Source: Bombella apis
GTDB lineage: Bacteria; Pseudomonadota; Alphaproteobacteria; Acetobacterales; Acetobacteraceae
Assembly: GCF_018221685.1 (NCBI RefSeq)
Contig: NZ_JAGJTM010000004.1
Coordinates: forward strand, 686,287-750,286
DNA: 64,000 bases
Direction of reading: 5' to 3'
Of this stretch, positions 17,888 through 26,454 are shown in pieces. Made by a program: the position numbers and the translations under genes. A model generated the notes under the pieces. It saw only the letters and a list, made by a program, of their open reading frames with translations, ran no database searches and was not told where the DNA came from. Positions within the stretch are counted from its first letter, which is position 1. Every line of letters starts with the position of its first letter.

Positions 17888-18655
17888 ATGGCAATGCCAC
17901 AGTTCACGATGCGCCAGCTGCTTGAGGCTGGTGTTCATTTCGGTCATCACACACGTCGCTGGAACCCGGCCATGGCACCGTACCTGTTCGGTGTCCGCAA
18001 CCAGGTGCACATCATCGACCTTCAGCAGACCGTTCCGCTGCTGGACCGCGCCCTGAAGCAGGTGCGTGACACCGTGGCTTCCGGTGGCCGTGTTCTGTTC
18101 GTCGGCACGAAGCGCTCCGCTGCCGATCTGGTGGCTGATGCAGCACAGCGTTGCGGCCAGTACTACGTCAATCACCGTTGGCTCGGTGGGATGCTGACGA
18201 ACTGGAAGACCATCACCGGCTCCATCAAGCGTCTGCGTGGCATTGACGAAATGCTGGCTGGCGACACGACCGGCCTGACCAAGAAGGAAGTCCTCGACAT
18301 CACCCGTGACCGCGAAAAGCTGGAACGCTCCCTCGGCGGTATCAAGGATATGGGTGGCCTGCCGGACCTGCTGTTCGTGATCGACACGAACAAGGAGAAG
18401 CTGGCTGTTGAGGAAGCCAACAAGCTGGGCATCCCCGTGATTGCCGTGCTGGACAGCAACTCCGACCCGAAGGGTGTCACTTTCCCGATCCCGGGCAATG
18501 ATGATGCCATCCGTGCCATCGCCACATATTGCGACCTGGTCTCCGGTGCCGTGCTGGATGGCATTTCTGCCGAGCTGGCTGCGTCCGGGCAGGACATTGG
18601 CGCTTCCGCAGAGCTGCCGGTTGAGGAAACCGTTGTGGCAGAGAAGGCTGAATAA
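17888..18655 (+). CDS. rpsB: 30S ribosomal protein uS2
   Basis: Encodes 255 residues beginning [20 protein letters not shown], with the family signatures HHTRRWNP and HIIDLQQT and a variable acidic C-terminus ([16 protein letters not shown]). It binds the 30S platform and is needed for uS1 assembly. The 179 bp between hpnG and this start probably hold its promoter; TTGCGT and TAGAGA separated by 17 bp around 17726-17754 is a weak candidate. tsf follows in the usual order, with two hairpins between. Confidence 0.97.
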   Translation: MAMPQFTMRQLLEAGVHFGHHTRRWNPAMAPYLFGVRNQVHIIDLQQTVPLLDRALKQVRDTVASGGRVLFVGTKRSAADLVADAAQRCGQYYVNHRWLGGMLTNWKTITGSIKRLRGIDEMLAGDTTGLTKKEVLDITRDREKLERSLGGIKDMGGLPDLLFVIDTNKEKLAVEEANKLGIPVIAVLDSNSDPKGVTFPIPGNDDAIRAIATYCDLVSGAVLDGISAELAASGQDIGASAELPVEETVVAEKAE

Positions 18656-18691
18656 GCCTCTCCGGCTTTTGGCCACAGGGCCATGCGGACA

Positions 18692-18722
18692 GTCCGGCCC
18701 GTCTTTCATGGAGTGGCCGGAC
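18692..18722 (+). promoter_or_regulatory. hairpin 1 in the rpsB-tsf spacer
   Basis: Perfect 8-bp stem GTCCGGCC/GGCCGGAC with a 15-nt loop, lying 37 bp after rpsB. It has no T tract, so it is more likely an RNA-stability or processing element than a terminator. Confidence 0.55.
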
Positions 18723-18747
18723 AGTGGATATTGTGACATGAACAGCT

Positions 18748-18786
18748 CATGCAGCCGTGGAGACTTTCCGGCTGCATGGGTGTTTT
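18748..18786 (+). promoter_or_regulatory. hairpin 2 in the rpsB-tsf spacer, attenuator-like
   Basis: Perfect 10-bp stem CATGCAGCCG/CGGCTGCATG with an 11-nt loop, followed by GGTGTTTT. It lies 18 bp upstream of the tsf start. A partial terminator at this place could lower tsf expression relative to rpsB; the T tract is short and interrupted. Confidence 0.55.
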
Positions 18787-18803
18787 ATCGGGGATGAAGA
18801 GAT

Positions 18804-19715
18804 ATGGCAGAAGTTACTGCTGCAATGGTGCGTGAGCTGCGCGATACAACAAGCGCAGGCATGATGGACTGTAAAAAGGCCCTGACGGAAGCCAATGGCG
18901 ACATGCAGGCTGCTATCGACTGGCTGCGCAAGAAGGGTCTGTCCCAGGCTGCCAAGAAGTCTGGCCGCGTTGCGGCTGAAGGTCTGGTGGGTGTGGCCGT
19001 TGATGGCAAGAAGGCTGCCATGGTGGAGGTCAATGCCGAGACGGACTTCGTGGCTCGCAATGATGCCTTCCAGCAGGCTGTGGAAGACATCGCCAAGGTG
19101 GCTCTGCAGGTTGGTGGTGATCTGGAGGCCGTCAAGGCTGCCAAGATGCCGTCTGGCCGCACCGTTGCTGATGAGCTGACCCATCTGGTCGCCACCATTG
19201 GTGAGAACATGAGCCTTCGTCGCGTGGACGTGCTGAGCGTGCCGTCTGGTGTCGTGGCCAGCTACGTTCACGGTGCCCTGCGCCCCAGCGTAGGCCGTAT
19301 CGGTGTGCTGGCTGCTGTCGAGGCTCCTTCCGAGAGTGAAGCTCTGCTGACACTGGGCCGCCAGATCGGTATGCACGTTGCTGCCACCAGCCCGACGGCT
19401 CTGGATGTGGATGGCGTGGACGCTGCGTCCGTTGCTCACGAGCGCAAGGTGCTGGAAGACCAGGCCCGTGCCTCCGGCAAGCCGGAAGCCATCATCGAGA
19501 AGATGGTGGAAGGCCGTATCCGCAAGTTCTACGAGGAAGTGGTTCTGCTGGAGCAGGTCTGGGTGCATGACGGTGAGAGCCGCGTGAAGGAAGTCGTCAA
19601 GAAGGCTGGTGCCAAGCTGGTTGGTTTTGCCCGCTACAAGCTGGGTGAAGGCATCGAGAAGGCTGAGACGGACTTTGCTGCCGAGGTGGCTGCGGCTTCT
19701 GGCCAGAAGAAATAA
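18804..19715 (+). CDS. tsf: translation elongation factor Ts
   Basis: Guanine nucleotide exchange factor that regenerates EF-Tu-GTP. The 303-residue protein opens with the UBA-like N-domain ([25 protein letters not shown]), then carries the core motif [12 protein letters not shown], which contains the TDF residues that contact EF-Tu, and a C-terminal module with [11 protein letters not shown]. Length is normal. A clear terminator ends the rpsB-tsf unit. Confidence 0.97.
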   Translation: MAEVTAAMVRELRDTTSAGMMDCKKALTEANGDMQAAIDWLRKKGLSQAAKKSGRVAAEGLVGVAVDGKKAAMVEVNAETDFVARNDAFQQAVEDIAKVALQVGGDLEAVKAAKMPSGRTVADELTHLVATIGENMSLRRVDVLSVPSGVVASYVHGALRPSVGRIGVLAAVEAPSESEALLTLGRQIGMHVAATSPTALDVDGVDAASVAHERKVLEDQARASGKPEAIIEKMVEGRIRKFYEEVVLLEQVWVHDGESRVKEVVKKAGAKLVGFARYKLGEGIEKAETDFAAEVAAASGQKK

Positions 19716-19740
19716 GCCTTTAACGGTTTCTTGCTAGAAG

Positions 19741-19775
19741 AAAGGGGCTTCGCCAATATGGCGGGGCCCCTTTTT
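19741..19775 (+). terminator. Rho-independent terminator of rpsB-tsf
   Basis: Outer stem AAAGGGGC/GCCCCTTT, small internal loop, inner stem CGCC/GGCG with loop AATAT, and a run of five Ts. It sits 26 bp after the tsf stop. Confidence 0.9.
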
Positions 19776-19794
19776 CTGTCTTGAGGGTAACGGT

Positions 19795-20565
19795 ATGGAG
19801 TGGGAAGACCCGGCCATCATCCTGCGGCTTTCTCCTCATGGGGAAAGCAGTCTGCTGGTCCGTGCACTGACCCGGCATCGGGGGGTTTTTCATGCTCTGG
19901 TGCGTGGCGGGCAGTCCCGGCGGCAGGCGGCGCTCTGGCAGGAGGGCAGTCTGGTCGTGGCCCGCTGGAAGGCCCGCCTGCCAGAACAGTTGGGTTACAT
20001 GACAGCGGAGCTTGTGCGGCCCACAGCGTCTTTCCTCCTCGACCATCCTCTATCTCTGTCCCTGCTCGGGAGTGCCTGTGGCCTGTGTAGTGAAGCCCTG
20101 CCAGAGAGGGAGCCACATGAGGCGCTGTTTGCGTCTCTGGCCCATTTCATGGGGGTGATGAGCGTGTCCGCCGCCCTGCCACCCGTGGCGCTTTATCTGC
20201 GTTGGGAACTGCTTCTTCTGGAGCAGCTGGGGTATGGCCTGACGTTGGACCAATGTGCCGTTACGGGCGTGCGGGAGGGGCTGGCCTATGTGTCTCCCCG
20301 CACGGGGCGTGCCGTAAGTGAGGAGGGAGCTGGGGAGTGGAAGGATCGTCTTCTTCCTCTGCCGTCCTGTCTTCTGGATGATGAAGAGGAAGGAAAGCCG
20401 GCAGACTGGCTTGCTGGGGCAAGGCTGAGTGGCCATTTTCTTCAGCGGGCTGTTTTTGCTGCCTGCCATCGTCCTTTGCCCGCTGCACGGGACCGGCTGA
20501 TGACAGCCCTGTATCGACTGGCTGAGGATGCGGCCTCTGGACAGGAGGAAGAAGAGCGTGTCTAA
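19795..20565 (+). CDS. recO: DNA repair protein RecO
   Basis: Mediator that helps load RecA on SSB-coated gaps in the RecFOR pathway. The 256-residue product has an N-terminal OB-fold (PAIILRLSPHGESSLLVRALTRHRGVFHALVRGG, read as two strands) and a helical C-terminal domain with YLRWELLLLEQLGYGL, typical of the family. It begins 25 bp after the tsf terminator and is probably cotranscribed with parC, which starts 41 bp later. A Zn-binding Cys cluster, present in some RecO proteins, is not obvious. Confidence 0.88.
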   Translation: MEWEDPAIILRLSPHGESSLLVRALTRHRGVFHALVRGGQSRRQAALWQEGSLVVARWKARLPEQLGYMTAELVRPTASFLLDHPLSLSLLGSACGLCSEALPEREPHEALFASLAHFMGVMSVSAALPPVALYLRWELLLLEQLGYGLTLDQCAVTGVREGLAYVSPRTGRAVSEEGAGEWKDRLLPLPSCLLDDEEEGKPADWLAGARLSGHFLQRAVFAACHRPLPAARDRLMTALYRLAEDAASGQEEEERV

Positions 20566-20606
20566 CCTGTCTCCATCCGAGAGGCGAACATGAAGCAGGA
20601 GACCTT

Positions 20607-22817
20607 ATGACGGGCGATCTCGCCGGGCATATCGAAGATACACGGCTGGCTGAGGCACTGAGTGAGCGTTATCTGGCCTACGCCATGTCCACCATCACGT
20701 CACGCTCTCTGCCGGATGTACGGGATGGGCTCAAACCGGTGCATCGCCGTTTGCTCTATGCCATGCAGCAGCTCAAGCTGGACCCGAGTTCCGGCTTCAA
20801 GAAATGTGCCCGTGTGGTGGGTGATGTCATCGGTAAGTTCCATCCTCATGGGGATGCGTCCGTCTATGATGCGCTGGTGCGTCTGGCGCAGGATTTTGCC
20901 GTGCGTTATCCGCTGGTGGAAGGACAGGGCAATTTCGGGTCCATTGATGGCGATGGTGCGGCTGCCATGCGGTACACCGAAAGCCGCATGACCGAAACGG
21001 CCCGCATCATGCTGGAAGGAATCAGCGATGATGCGGTCGATTTCCGTCCGACCTACGACAATGAGGATCAGGAACCGGTCGTCTTGCCGGGGCTTTTCCC
21101 CAATCTTCTGGCCAATGGAGCGGCCGGGATTGCCGTGGGTATGGCCACCAGCATCCCTCCTCATAATGCCGCCGAACTCTATCAGGCGGCCCGGTTACTG
21201 ATCGAGAAGCCGGACTGTAGCACGGAGGAGCTGCTGGATGTCGTGCCGGGGCCGGACTTCCCCACCGGTGGCCTGCTGGTTGAGGACCGCCAGACGCTCG
21301 TCCAGGCCTATGAGACAGGGCGTGGCAGCTTCCGCATCCGGGCACGCTGGGCGGTCGAGAAGGGCCGTGGTGGCGCATGGACCATCATCGTCTCGGAAAT
21401 TCCCTATCAGGTGCAGAAGGGTAAACTGATCGAAGATATCGCCAGGAAGATGGAAGAGAAGAAACTTCCTCTCTTGGCTGATGTACGGGATGAAAGCACA
21501 ACGGATATCCGGTTGGTTCTGGAACCCAGAACCCGCAGTTGCGAGCCTGATGTGCTGATGGAAACGCTCTTCCGGCACACCATGCTGGAAAGCCGCTTCA
21601 GCCTGAACATGAACGTTCTCAGCCAGGGGAAAATCCCCGGCGTGCTGTCTCTCAAGGATGTTCTGAAGGCATGGCTGGAGCATGTGCATGATGTACTGGT
21701 CCGCCGCACGCAGCACCGTCTGGATGCCGTCCTGAAAAGGCTGGAAATTCTGGATGGTTTCCTGAAGGTCTATCTCAATCTTGATGAGGTCATCCGCATC
21801 ATCCGGGAAGAGGATGAGCCGAAGCCTGCCCTCATGAAAGCGTTCTCCTTGAGTGAGCTTCAGGCGGATCATGTGCTGAACATGCGTCTGCGGTCCCTTC
21901 GACGGCTGGAAGAAATGGAAATCCGCAAGGAATGGGACGGTCTGGGCAAAGAGCAGGCGTCACTGGAGGCTCTGCTGGGGTCTGAAAAGCGGCGCTGGAG
22001 CCGGATCGGGAAAGATCTCCAGAAGATGCAGGCCCTGTTTGAAGGTGGACCCTATGGCCAGCGTCGCACGGTCATGGGTGAGGCCCCGGTCAGCATTGAT
22101 ACCTCTGCCGCTCTGGCGGTGGAACGGGAACCTGTCACGGTGCTTCTTTCACAGGAGGGCTGGGTTCGTGCCGTCAAGGGGCATGGGCATGATGTGGAGA
22201 ACCATCGCTTCAAGGAAGGGGACGGACTGGCCTGGCATGTCGAGTGTCAGAGTACGGACCGTCTCTGTCTGATGGCAGCCGGGGGGCGGGCTTTCACGCT
22301 GAAGGTGGCGGACCTGCCCCGGGGGCGTGGCTTTGGTCAGCCGGTGCGGACACTGGCTGATCTGGCGCAGGATGATCAGGCTGTGGCCCTGTTTGTTCTT
22401 GGTGAGGATGATGCCCGGTATTTTCTGGCCAGTACCGATGGCCGGGGGATGCAGGTGGCCGCCAGCAATCTTGCAGCAGAGAAGAGAACAGGGCGGCAGG
22501 TGTTCAACGTGCGGGATGGAGCGCAGGTATGGCTTGCCCTGCCCGCTGAGGGGACGCATGTTCTCTGCCTGACAACAGCCAGACGTGCGCTCATTTTCCC
22601 GCTGGAGCAGGTGGCCGAAGTGGCGAAGGGAGGGGGTGTCAGCCTCCAGAAACTGGCTGATGGCGTAGCGATCAGCCATATCCGTCTCTTCTCTCTGGAA
22701 GAGGGCCTCGTCTGGCAGGAGGGGCAGAAGGTCCGGTCCCCGGCTGATCTGGCCCCGCTGGTTGGCCGCCGGGGCGCTGTCGGGCGGGCAGCACCACAAT
22801 GGATGCTGCGCCGATAG
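20607..22817 (+). CDS. parC: DNA topoisomerase IV subunit A
   Basis: Cleavage and rejoining subunit that decatenates daughter chromosomes. Active-site tyrosine Y123 lies in AAMRYTESRMTE, with the quinolone region HPHGDASVYDAL before it. The 736-residue length, the absence of a GyrA box and the sequence GQGNFGSIDGDG favour ParC over GyrA. The residue aligned with E. coli ParC S80 is Ala (A84); alphaproteobacterial ParC varies here. A good AGGAG site precedes the ATG. parE is not in the window. Confidence 0.93.
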   Translation: MTGDLAGHIEDTRLAEALSERYLAYAMSTITSRSLPDVRDGLKPVHRRLLYAMQQLKLDPSSGFKKCARVVGDVIGKFHPHGDASVYDALVRLAQDFAVRYPLVEGQGNFGSIDGDGAAAMRYTESRMTETARIMLEGISDDAVDFRPTYDNEDQEPVVLPGLFPNLLANGAAGIAVGMATSIPPHNAAELYQAARLLIEKPDCSTEELLDVVPGPDFPTGGLLVEDRQTLVQAYETGRGSFRIRARWAVEKGRGGAWTIIVSEIPYQVQKGKLIEDIARKMEEKKLPLLADVRDESTTDIRLVLEPRTRSCEPDVLMETLFRHTMLESRFSLNMNVLSQGKIPGVLSLKDVLKAWLEHVHDVLVRRTQHRLDAVLKRLEILDGFLKVYLNLDEVIRIIREEDEPKPALMKAFSLSELQADHVLNMRLRSLRRLEEMEIRKEWDGLGKEQASLEALLGSEKRRWSRIGKDLQKMQALFEGGPYGQRRTVMGEAPVSIDTSAALAVEREPVTVLLSQEGWVRAVKGHGHDVENHRFKEGDGLAWHVECQSTDRLCLMAAGGRAFTLKVADLPRGRGFGQPVRTLADLAQDDQAVALFVLGEDDARYFLASTDGRGMQVAASNLAAEKRTGRQVFNVRDGAQVWLALPAEGTHVLCLTTARRALIFPLEQVAEVAKGGGVSLQKLADGVAISHIRLFSLEEGLVWQEGQKVRSPADLAPLVGRRGAVGRAAPQWMLRR

Positions 22818-22902
22818 GCGGGACAAGCCTGAAACAGCCTGCCGCCCGTCTCCGCCTGCAGGTGGGGTCGGGCTGATTATGGGACCATGCTGAGGAGAGG
22901 AC

Positions 22903-24324
22903 ATGGCAGCGCTTTTTTCATACACCTTCCTGCTGGGGCTGCTGCATGTCAGTCTTTCCCTTCTGGTAACAGGCCATATCCTGCTCACCAAACGGGATAC
23001 GGCTGCTGCCGCTGGCTGGATAGGTTTCTGCTGGGTCATGCCCTATCTGGGGTCGCTGCTTTATCTCTGCCTGGGGATCAATCGTGTCCATCGCCGGGCG
23101 CAGAAGCTGCGGGAAGATGTCAGCCCGGAGGAGACGGCCTTTCTGGCGACATGGACCCATGATGCTGCCGACAGTTTCATGGCACCTCTGGTAAAGATGC
23201 TGGATGGACTGACTGGCCTGCCCCTGCTCAAGGGGAACAGCGTGACCTGCCTGCATGATGGCGACCATGCGTATCCGAGGATGCTGGAAAGCATTGCCCG
23301 GGCAAAGCACTCCATTCTGCTCTGTTCCTACATTTTTCGGGATGATGGAATCGGCAGGAAATTCGTGGCAGCTCTGGCGGAGGCCCGGCAGCGTGGGGTC
23401 GAGGTCCGTGTACTGGTGGATGGTATCGGCAGTGGCTATCTCTACAGCCCGATCATCCAGAGGTTGAAGCGGGAGAACATACCCTGTGCCCGGTTCATGC
23501 ATTCTCTCTGGCCGTGGCGGATGCCGTTCATCAATCTGCGGGACCATCGCAAGATATTGGTGGTGGATGGCCGGACAGGCTTCATGGGTGGGTTGAATAT
23601 TGGAGCGGAAAATCTGCTCAGCCAGCCCAGAGGGCGGCGCATCCCGGTGGCGGATACGCATTTCCAGCTGGAAGGCCCCGTGGTCCAGCAGTTTTCCGAG
23701 GTCTTCGTGAGGGACTGGGCCTTCACGACTGGGGAAACCCTGGAAGGGGAGCGTTATTTTCCGGTGCCCGTGGCGGGTGGCAGTATTCCGGCCCGTGTCG
23801 TGACGTCAGGGCCGGACATGGATGTTGAGAAGATTGAATATACCATTCTTCAGGCTGTCATTCTGGCTCGCAGCCATGTCTGCTTCATGACCCCTTATTT
23901 CATCCCGGATAACCGGTTTGCCACAGAGCTTGGGCTGGCTGCCCTGCGTGGGGTGCGGGTGGATATTGTTGTTCCCCGTCACAGCAACCATCCGGTGACG
24001 GATTATGCCCGCAATGCCCGCCTCAGGAACCTGGTGCTGGCGGGTTGCCGGGTCTGGCTGGGGGATCCGCCTTTCAACCATTCCAAGCTCATGACAGTGG
24101 ACCGGGCCTGGAGCCTTGTTGGCAGTGCCAATCTGGACCGGCGTTCCCTGCGTCTCAATTTCGAATGCAATCTGACCCTGCATGGTGCGGAGACGGCAGG
24201 TCATCTGGAAGAGTTCATCCTTGGCCATTGCAGCCATCAGCTGACGCTTGCTGAAATTGATTCATGGTCCCTGCCGGTCCGCCTGCGGAATGCGGCCTGC
24301 TGTCTCTTCCTGCCTTATCTCTGA
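22903..24324 (+). CDS. cls: cardiolipin synthase (phospholipase D family)
   Basis: Forms cardiolipin from phosphatidylglycerol at the inner membrane. The 473-residue protein has two N-terminal membrane helices (about residues 3-25 and 35-55) and two HKD motifs: HRKILVVDG with the following GFMGGLNIG, and HSKLMTVDRAWSLVGSANLDRRS. It is preceded by a strong GAGGAGAGG site. The 3' end overlaps the end of the convergent nuclease-family gene by 10 bp. It complements pgsA (56.8 kb), which makes the phosphatidylglycerol precursor. Confidence 0.94.
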   Translation: MAALFSYTFLLGLLHVSLSLLVTGHILLTKRDTAAAAGWIGFCWVMPYLGSLLYLCLGINRVHRRAQKLREDVSPEETAFLATWTHDAADSFMAPLVKMLDGLTGLPLLKGNSVTCLHDGDHAYPRMLESIARAKHSILLCSYIFRDDGIGRKFVAALAEARQRGVEVRVLVDGIGSGYLYSPIIQRLKRENIPCARFMHSLWPWRMPFINLRDHRKILVVDGRTGFMGGLNIGAENLLSQPRGRRIPVADTHFQLEGPVVQQFSEVFVRDWAFTTGETLEGERYFPVPVAGGSIPARVVTSGPDMDVEKIEYTILQAVILARSHVCFMTPYFIPDNRFATELGLAALRGVRVDIVVPRHSNHPVTDYARNARLRNLVLAGCRVWLGDPPFNHSKLMTVDRAWSLVGSANLDRRSLRLNFECNLTLHGAETAGHLEEFILGHCSHQLTLAEIDSWSLPVRLRNAACCLFLPYL

Positions 24325-24995
24325 TCAGGAAGGGTGAGGCTGCTGCTTACGGCCTCTGGTTGCAGGGTGACGGCAATGGGGCGATGGTCTGATCCGAAAC
24401 GGGGATAGACCCGCCGTTCCATCAGGGAGAAACCGCGGACAAGGCAGCGGTCCAGCCGCAGGGGCACCCTGTCGAGCATCCGGTGGGTCTGCTCCCGTGG
24501 TCCCACATCCCTGAAACCCCGCAGCATGGCGGGGCCTACCTGATTGAAGTCTCCGATGATGATGGCCCGTTCCGGCAGTTCCTCCCGGATGAGCCGCAGC
24601 TGACGCCGGTTGAGGATGGGACCGTGGGAGAGATGGACATTGGCGAGGCCGAACGGCCCAAACCCTGTATCAAATTCCAGCAGCTGGGCAGAACGGTGGG
24701 CAGCCAGACCGGGCGGCAGCATGTGCAGCCGTGGGGAGGAGAGAAAGGGATGGCGGCTCCAGCAGGCGGTGCCATGGACCCGTCCCTCTGAAGCCAGACG
24801 GCTGAAATGCCCCCCTATGAGGTCGGGCAGACGGTTGATGAAGGGGCGGCATTCCTGCATGAGCAGTATGTCGGGCTTCGTAACCCGCAGCAGGAGGCGG
24901 ATATCCTCCAGCGTGGCACCATCCTCATGAAAAAGGTTCCAGCTCACCAGCCGGAGGGCATGGGGGACTGCAAACGGCAATGTCGGGTCCTGCAT
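24315..24995 (-). CDS. endonuclease/exonuclease/phosphatase family protein
   Basis: About 226 residues with the DNase I-like four-layer fold motifs in order: LVSWNLFHEDGA, DILLMQECRP (metal-binding Glu), a loop ending NVHLSHG, IIIGDFNQVGP, and the terminal SDHRPIAV. The family includes nucleases, phosphatases and sphingomyelinases; nothing here fixes the substrate. Position beside cls recalls E. coli ybhP-ybhO (clsB) pairing, which hints at a membrane-linked role, but that is inference. Candidate starts are GTG 25040, ATG 25034 and ATG 24995; I chose the last because the conserved fold begins soon after it. Confidence 0.85.
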   Translation of the reverse strand: MQDPTLPFAVPHALRLVSWNLFHEDGATLEDIRLLLRVTKPDILLMQECRPFINRLPDLIGGHFSRLASEGRVHGTACWSRHPFLSSPRLHMLPPGLAAHRSAQLLEFDTGFGPFGLANVHLSHGPILNRRQLRLIREELPERAIIIGDFNQVGPAMLRGFRDVGPREQTHRMLDRVPLRLDRCLVRGFSLMERRVYPRFGSDHRPIAVTLQPEAVSSSLTLPDQR

Positions 24996-25230
24996 TGTTG
25001 TAATGACCTGATAATCAACAGAAACAAGACCCATCTGCACAGGCCTGAAAGGGAGAAGGCAGTCTATACCGTTTTGGCGGTAAAGAACATCATGGAACCT
25101 TCATGCCAGATACCGGCCTTCTTTACAGGAGAAAGCTGTACGGCAGGGGGCTTCATGAAGGGGGGTTGCGTCTCTTCGTGAAGAAGGGAAAATGTCTGTC
25201 CGACCCGCATGGATAGCAGGAGTGACAGGT

Positions 25231-26451
25231 ATGAAGAGCAGGACCATAGGGGCAGGGTCTGTCATTGGTGAGGGCTGGCAGAAATTTGCGACGTTTCTGA
25301 CCCACGCCGGGCGTCAGCAGCCGGGTCGGGAAGGTGGATTTGTCAACATGCCGGTTGAGCGTGGTTCAACGGTCGTGTTCCCGACGGTTGAGGACATGGA
25401 GGCCCAGGGCGTTCATGCCTACGATCACAGGCTTGTTTATGGCGCCATGGGCAACCCCGTCCAGCACAGGCTGGAACAGGTGATTGCAGCCCTGGAAGGC
25501 GGAAGCCATACGCAGGTTGTCAATTCCGGTCTGGCAGCTTGTAGCGTGGCTCTGCTGGCGTTCCTGAAGAGCGGGGACCATCTGCTTCTGCCAGATTCCG
25601 TCTATGGTCCGACACGGCGTTTTGCGTTGGGAATGTTGGCCCGTTTTGGGGTTGAGACCGGCTTTTATCCGCCCCGTGCGGATGAAGCCACCCTGCGGGC
25701 GCATCTCCGGCCCAACACGGCCGTGGTTTTTGCCGAAAGCCCGGGCAGTCATACGTTCGAGGTGCAGGACGTTCCCCGGATCGCCCGTCTGGCACACGGA
25801 GCCGGGGCACGGCTGCTGCTGGACAATACATGGGGGATCGGGGCGTTCCAGCCCTTCACGCATGGGGTGGATGTGTCCATTCAGGCCCTGACGAAATATC
25901 CCAGCGGCCATGCGGATGTGATTCTTGGGTCCATCACGGTCCAGCGGCAGGAACACTGGCAGGCCCTGCGCCGTGCCGCCATCGAGCTGGGAGCCTGCGG
26001 TGCCCCGGATGACTGCTGGCTGACCCTGCGGGGCCTGAAGACCATGGCTGTCCGTCTGGCCCAGCAGGCTCGCTCCGCTTATGAGCTGGCCCTCTGGCTG
26101 GAGAGTCGCCCGGAGGTCGCCCATGTGCGGCATCCAGCCCTGCCGGGCTGTCCGGGGCATGAGATATGGAAGCGTGATTTCACGGATGCCAGTGGTCTGT
26201 TCGGTGTGGAGCTGGTTGAAGGGATCACGCAGGAAGCCATGGTCGCCATGCTGAACGGACTGAACCTCTTCAGCATTGGAGCCAGTTGGGGGGGGTATGA
26301 AAGTCTTGTCCTGCCGACATCCGGGGGACTGACACGACATCATGAAGAGGGTTTGCCGAAGGGCGCAGCCTTCCGTATTCAGGTCGGGCTGGAGGACGTG
26401 GCGGATTTGAAGGCTGATCTGGCCCGTGGGCTGGATGGACTGTCTTCCTGA
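25231..26451 (+). CDS. metC: cystathionine beta-lyase (Cys/Met metabolism PLP enzyme)
   Basis: Cleaves cystathionine to homocysteine, pyruvate and ammonia. The 406-residue product is a Cys/Met-metabolism PLP enzyme: VYGAMGNPVQHRLE near the start, PLP-phosphate contact region NSGLAACSVALLAFL, and the Schiff-base lysine in SIQALTKYPSGHADV followed by LGSI. The Trp-Gly in GASWGGYESL fits the beta-lyase subgroup. ATG 25231 has AGGAG 8 nt upstream; an in-frame ATG at 25192 would add 13 residues. The stop is 3 bp from the convergent comM stop. Confidence 0.9.
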   Translation: MKSRTIGAGSVIGEGWQKFATFLTHAGRQQPGREGGFVNMPVERGSTVVFPTVEDMEAQGVHAYDHRLVYGAMGNPVQHRLEQVIAALEGGSHTQVVNSGLAACSVALLAFLKSGDHLLLPDSVYGPTRRFALGMLARFGVETGFYPPRADEATLRAHLRPNTAVVFAESPGSHTFEVQDVPRIARLAHGAGARLLLDNTWGIGAFQPFTHGVDVSIQALTKYPSGHADVILGSITVQRQEHWQALRRAAIELGACGAPDDCWLTLRGLKTMAVRLAQQARSAYELALWLESRPEVAHVRHPALPGCPGHEIWKRDFTDASGLFGVELVEGITQEAMVAMLNGLNLFSIGASWGGYESLVLPTSGGLTRHHEEGLPKGAAFRIQVGLEDVADLKADLARGLDGLSS

Positions 26452-26454
26452 TCT

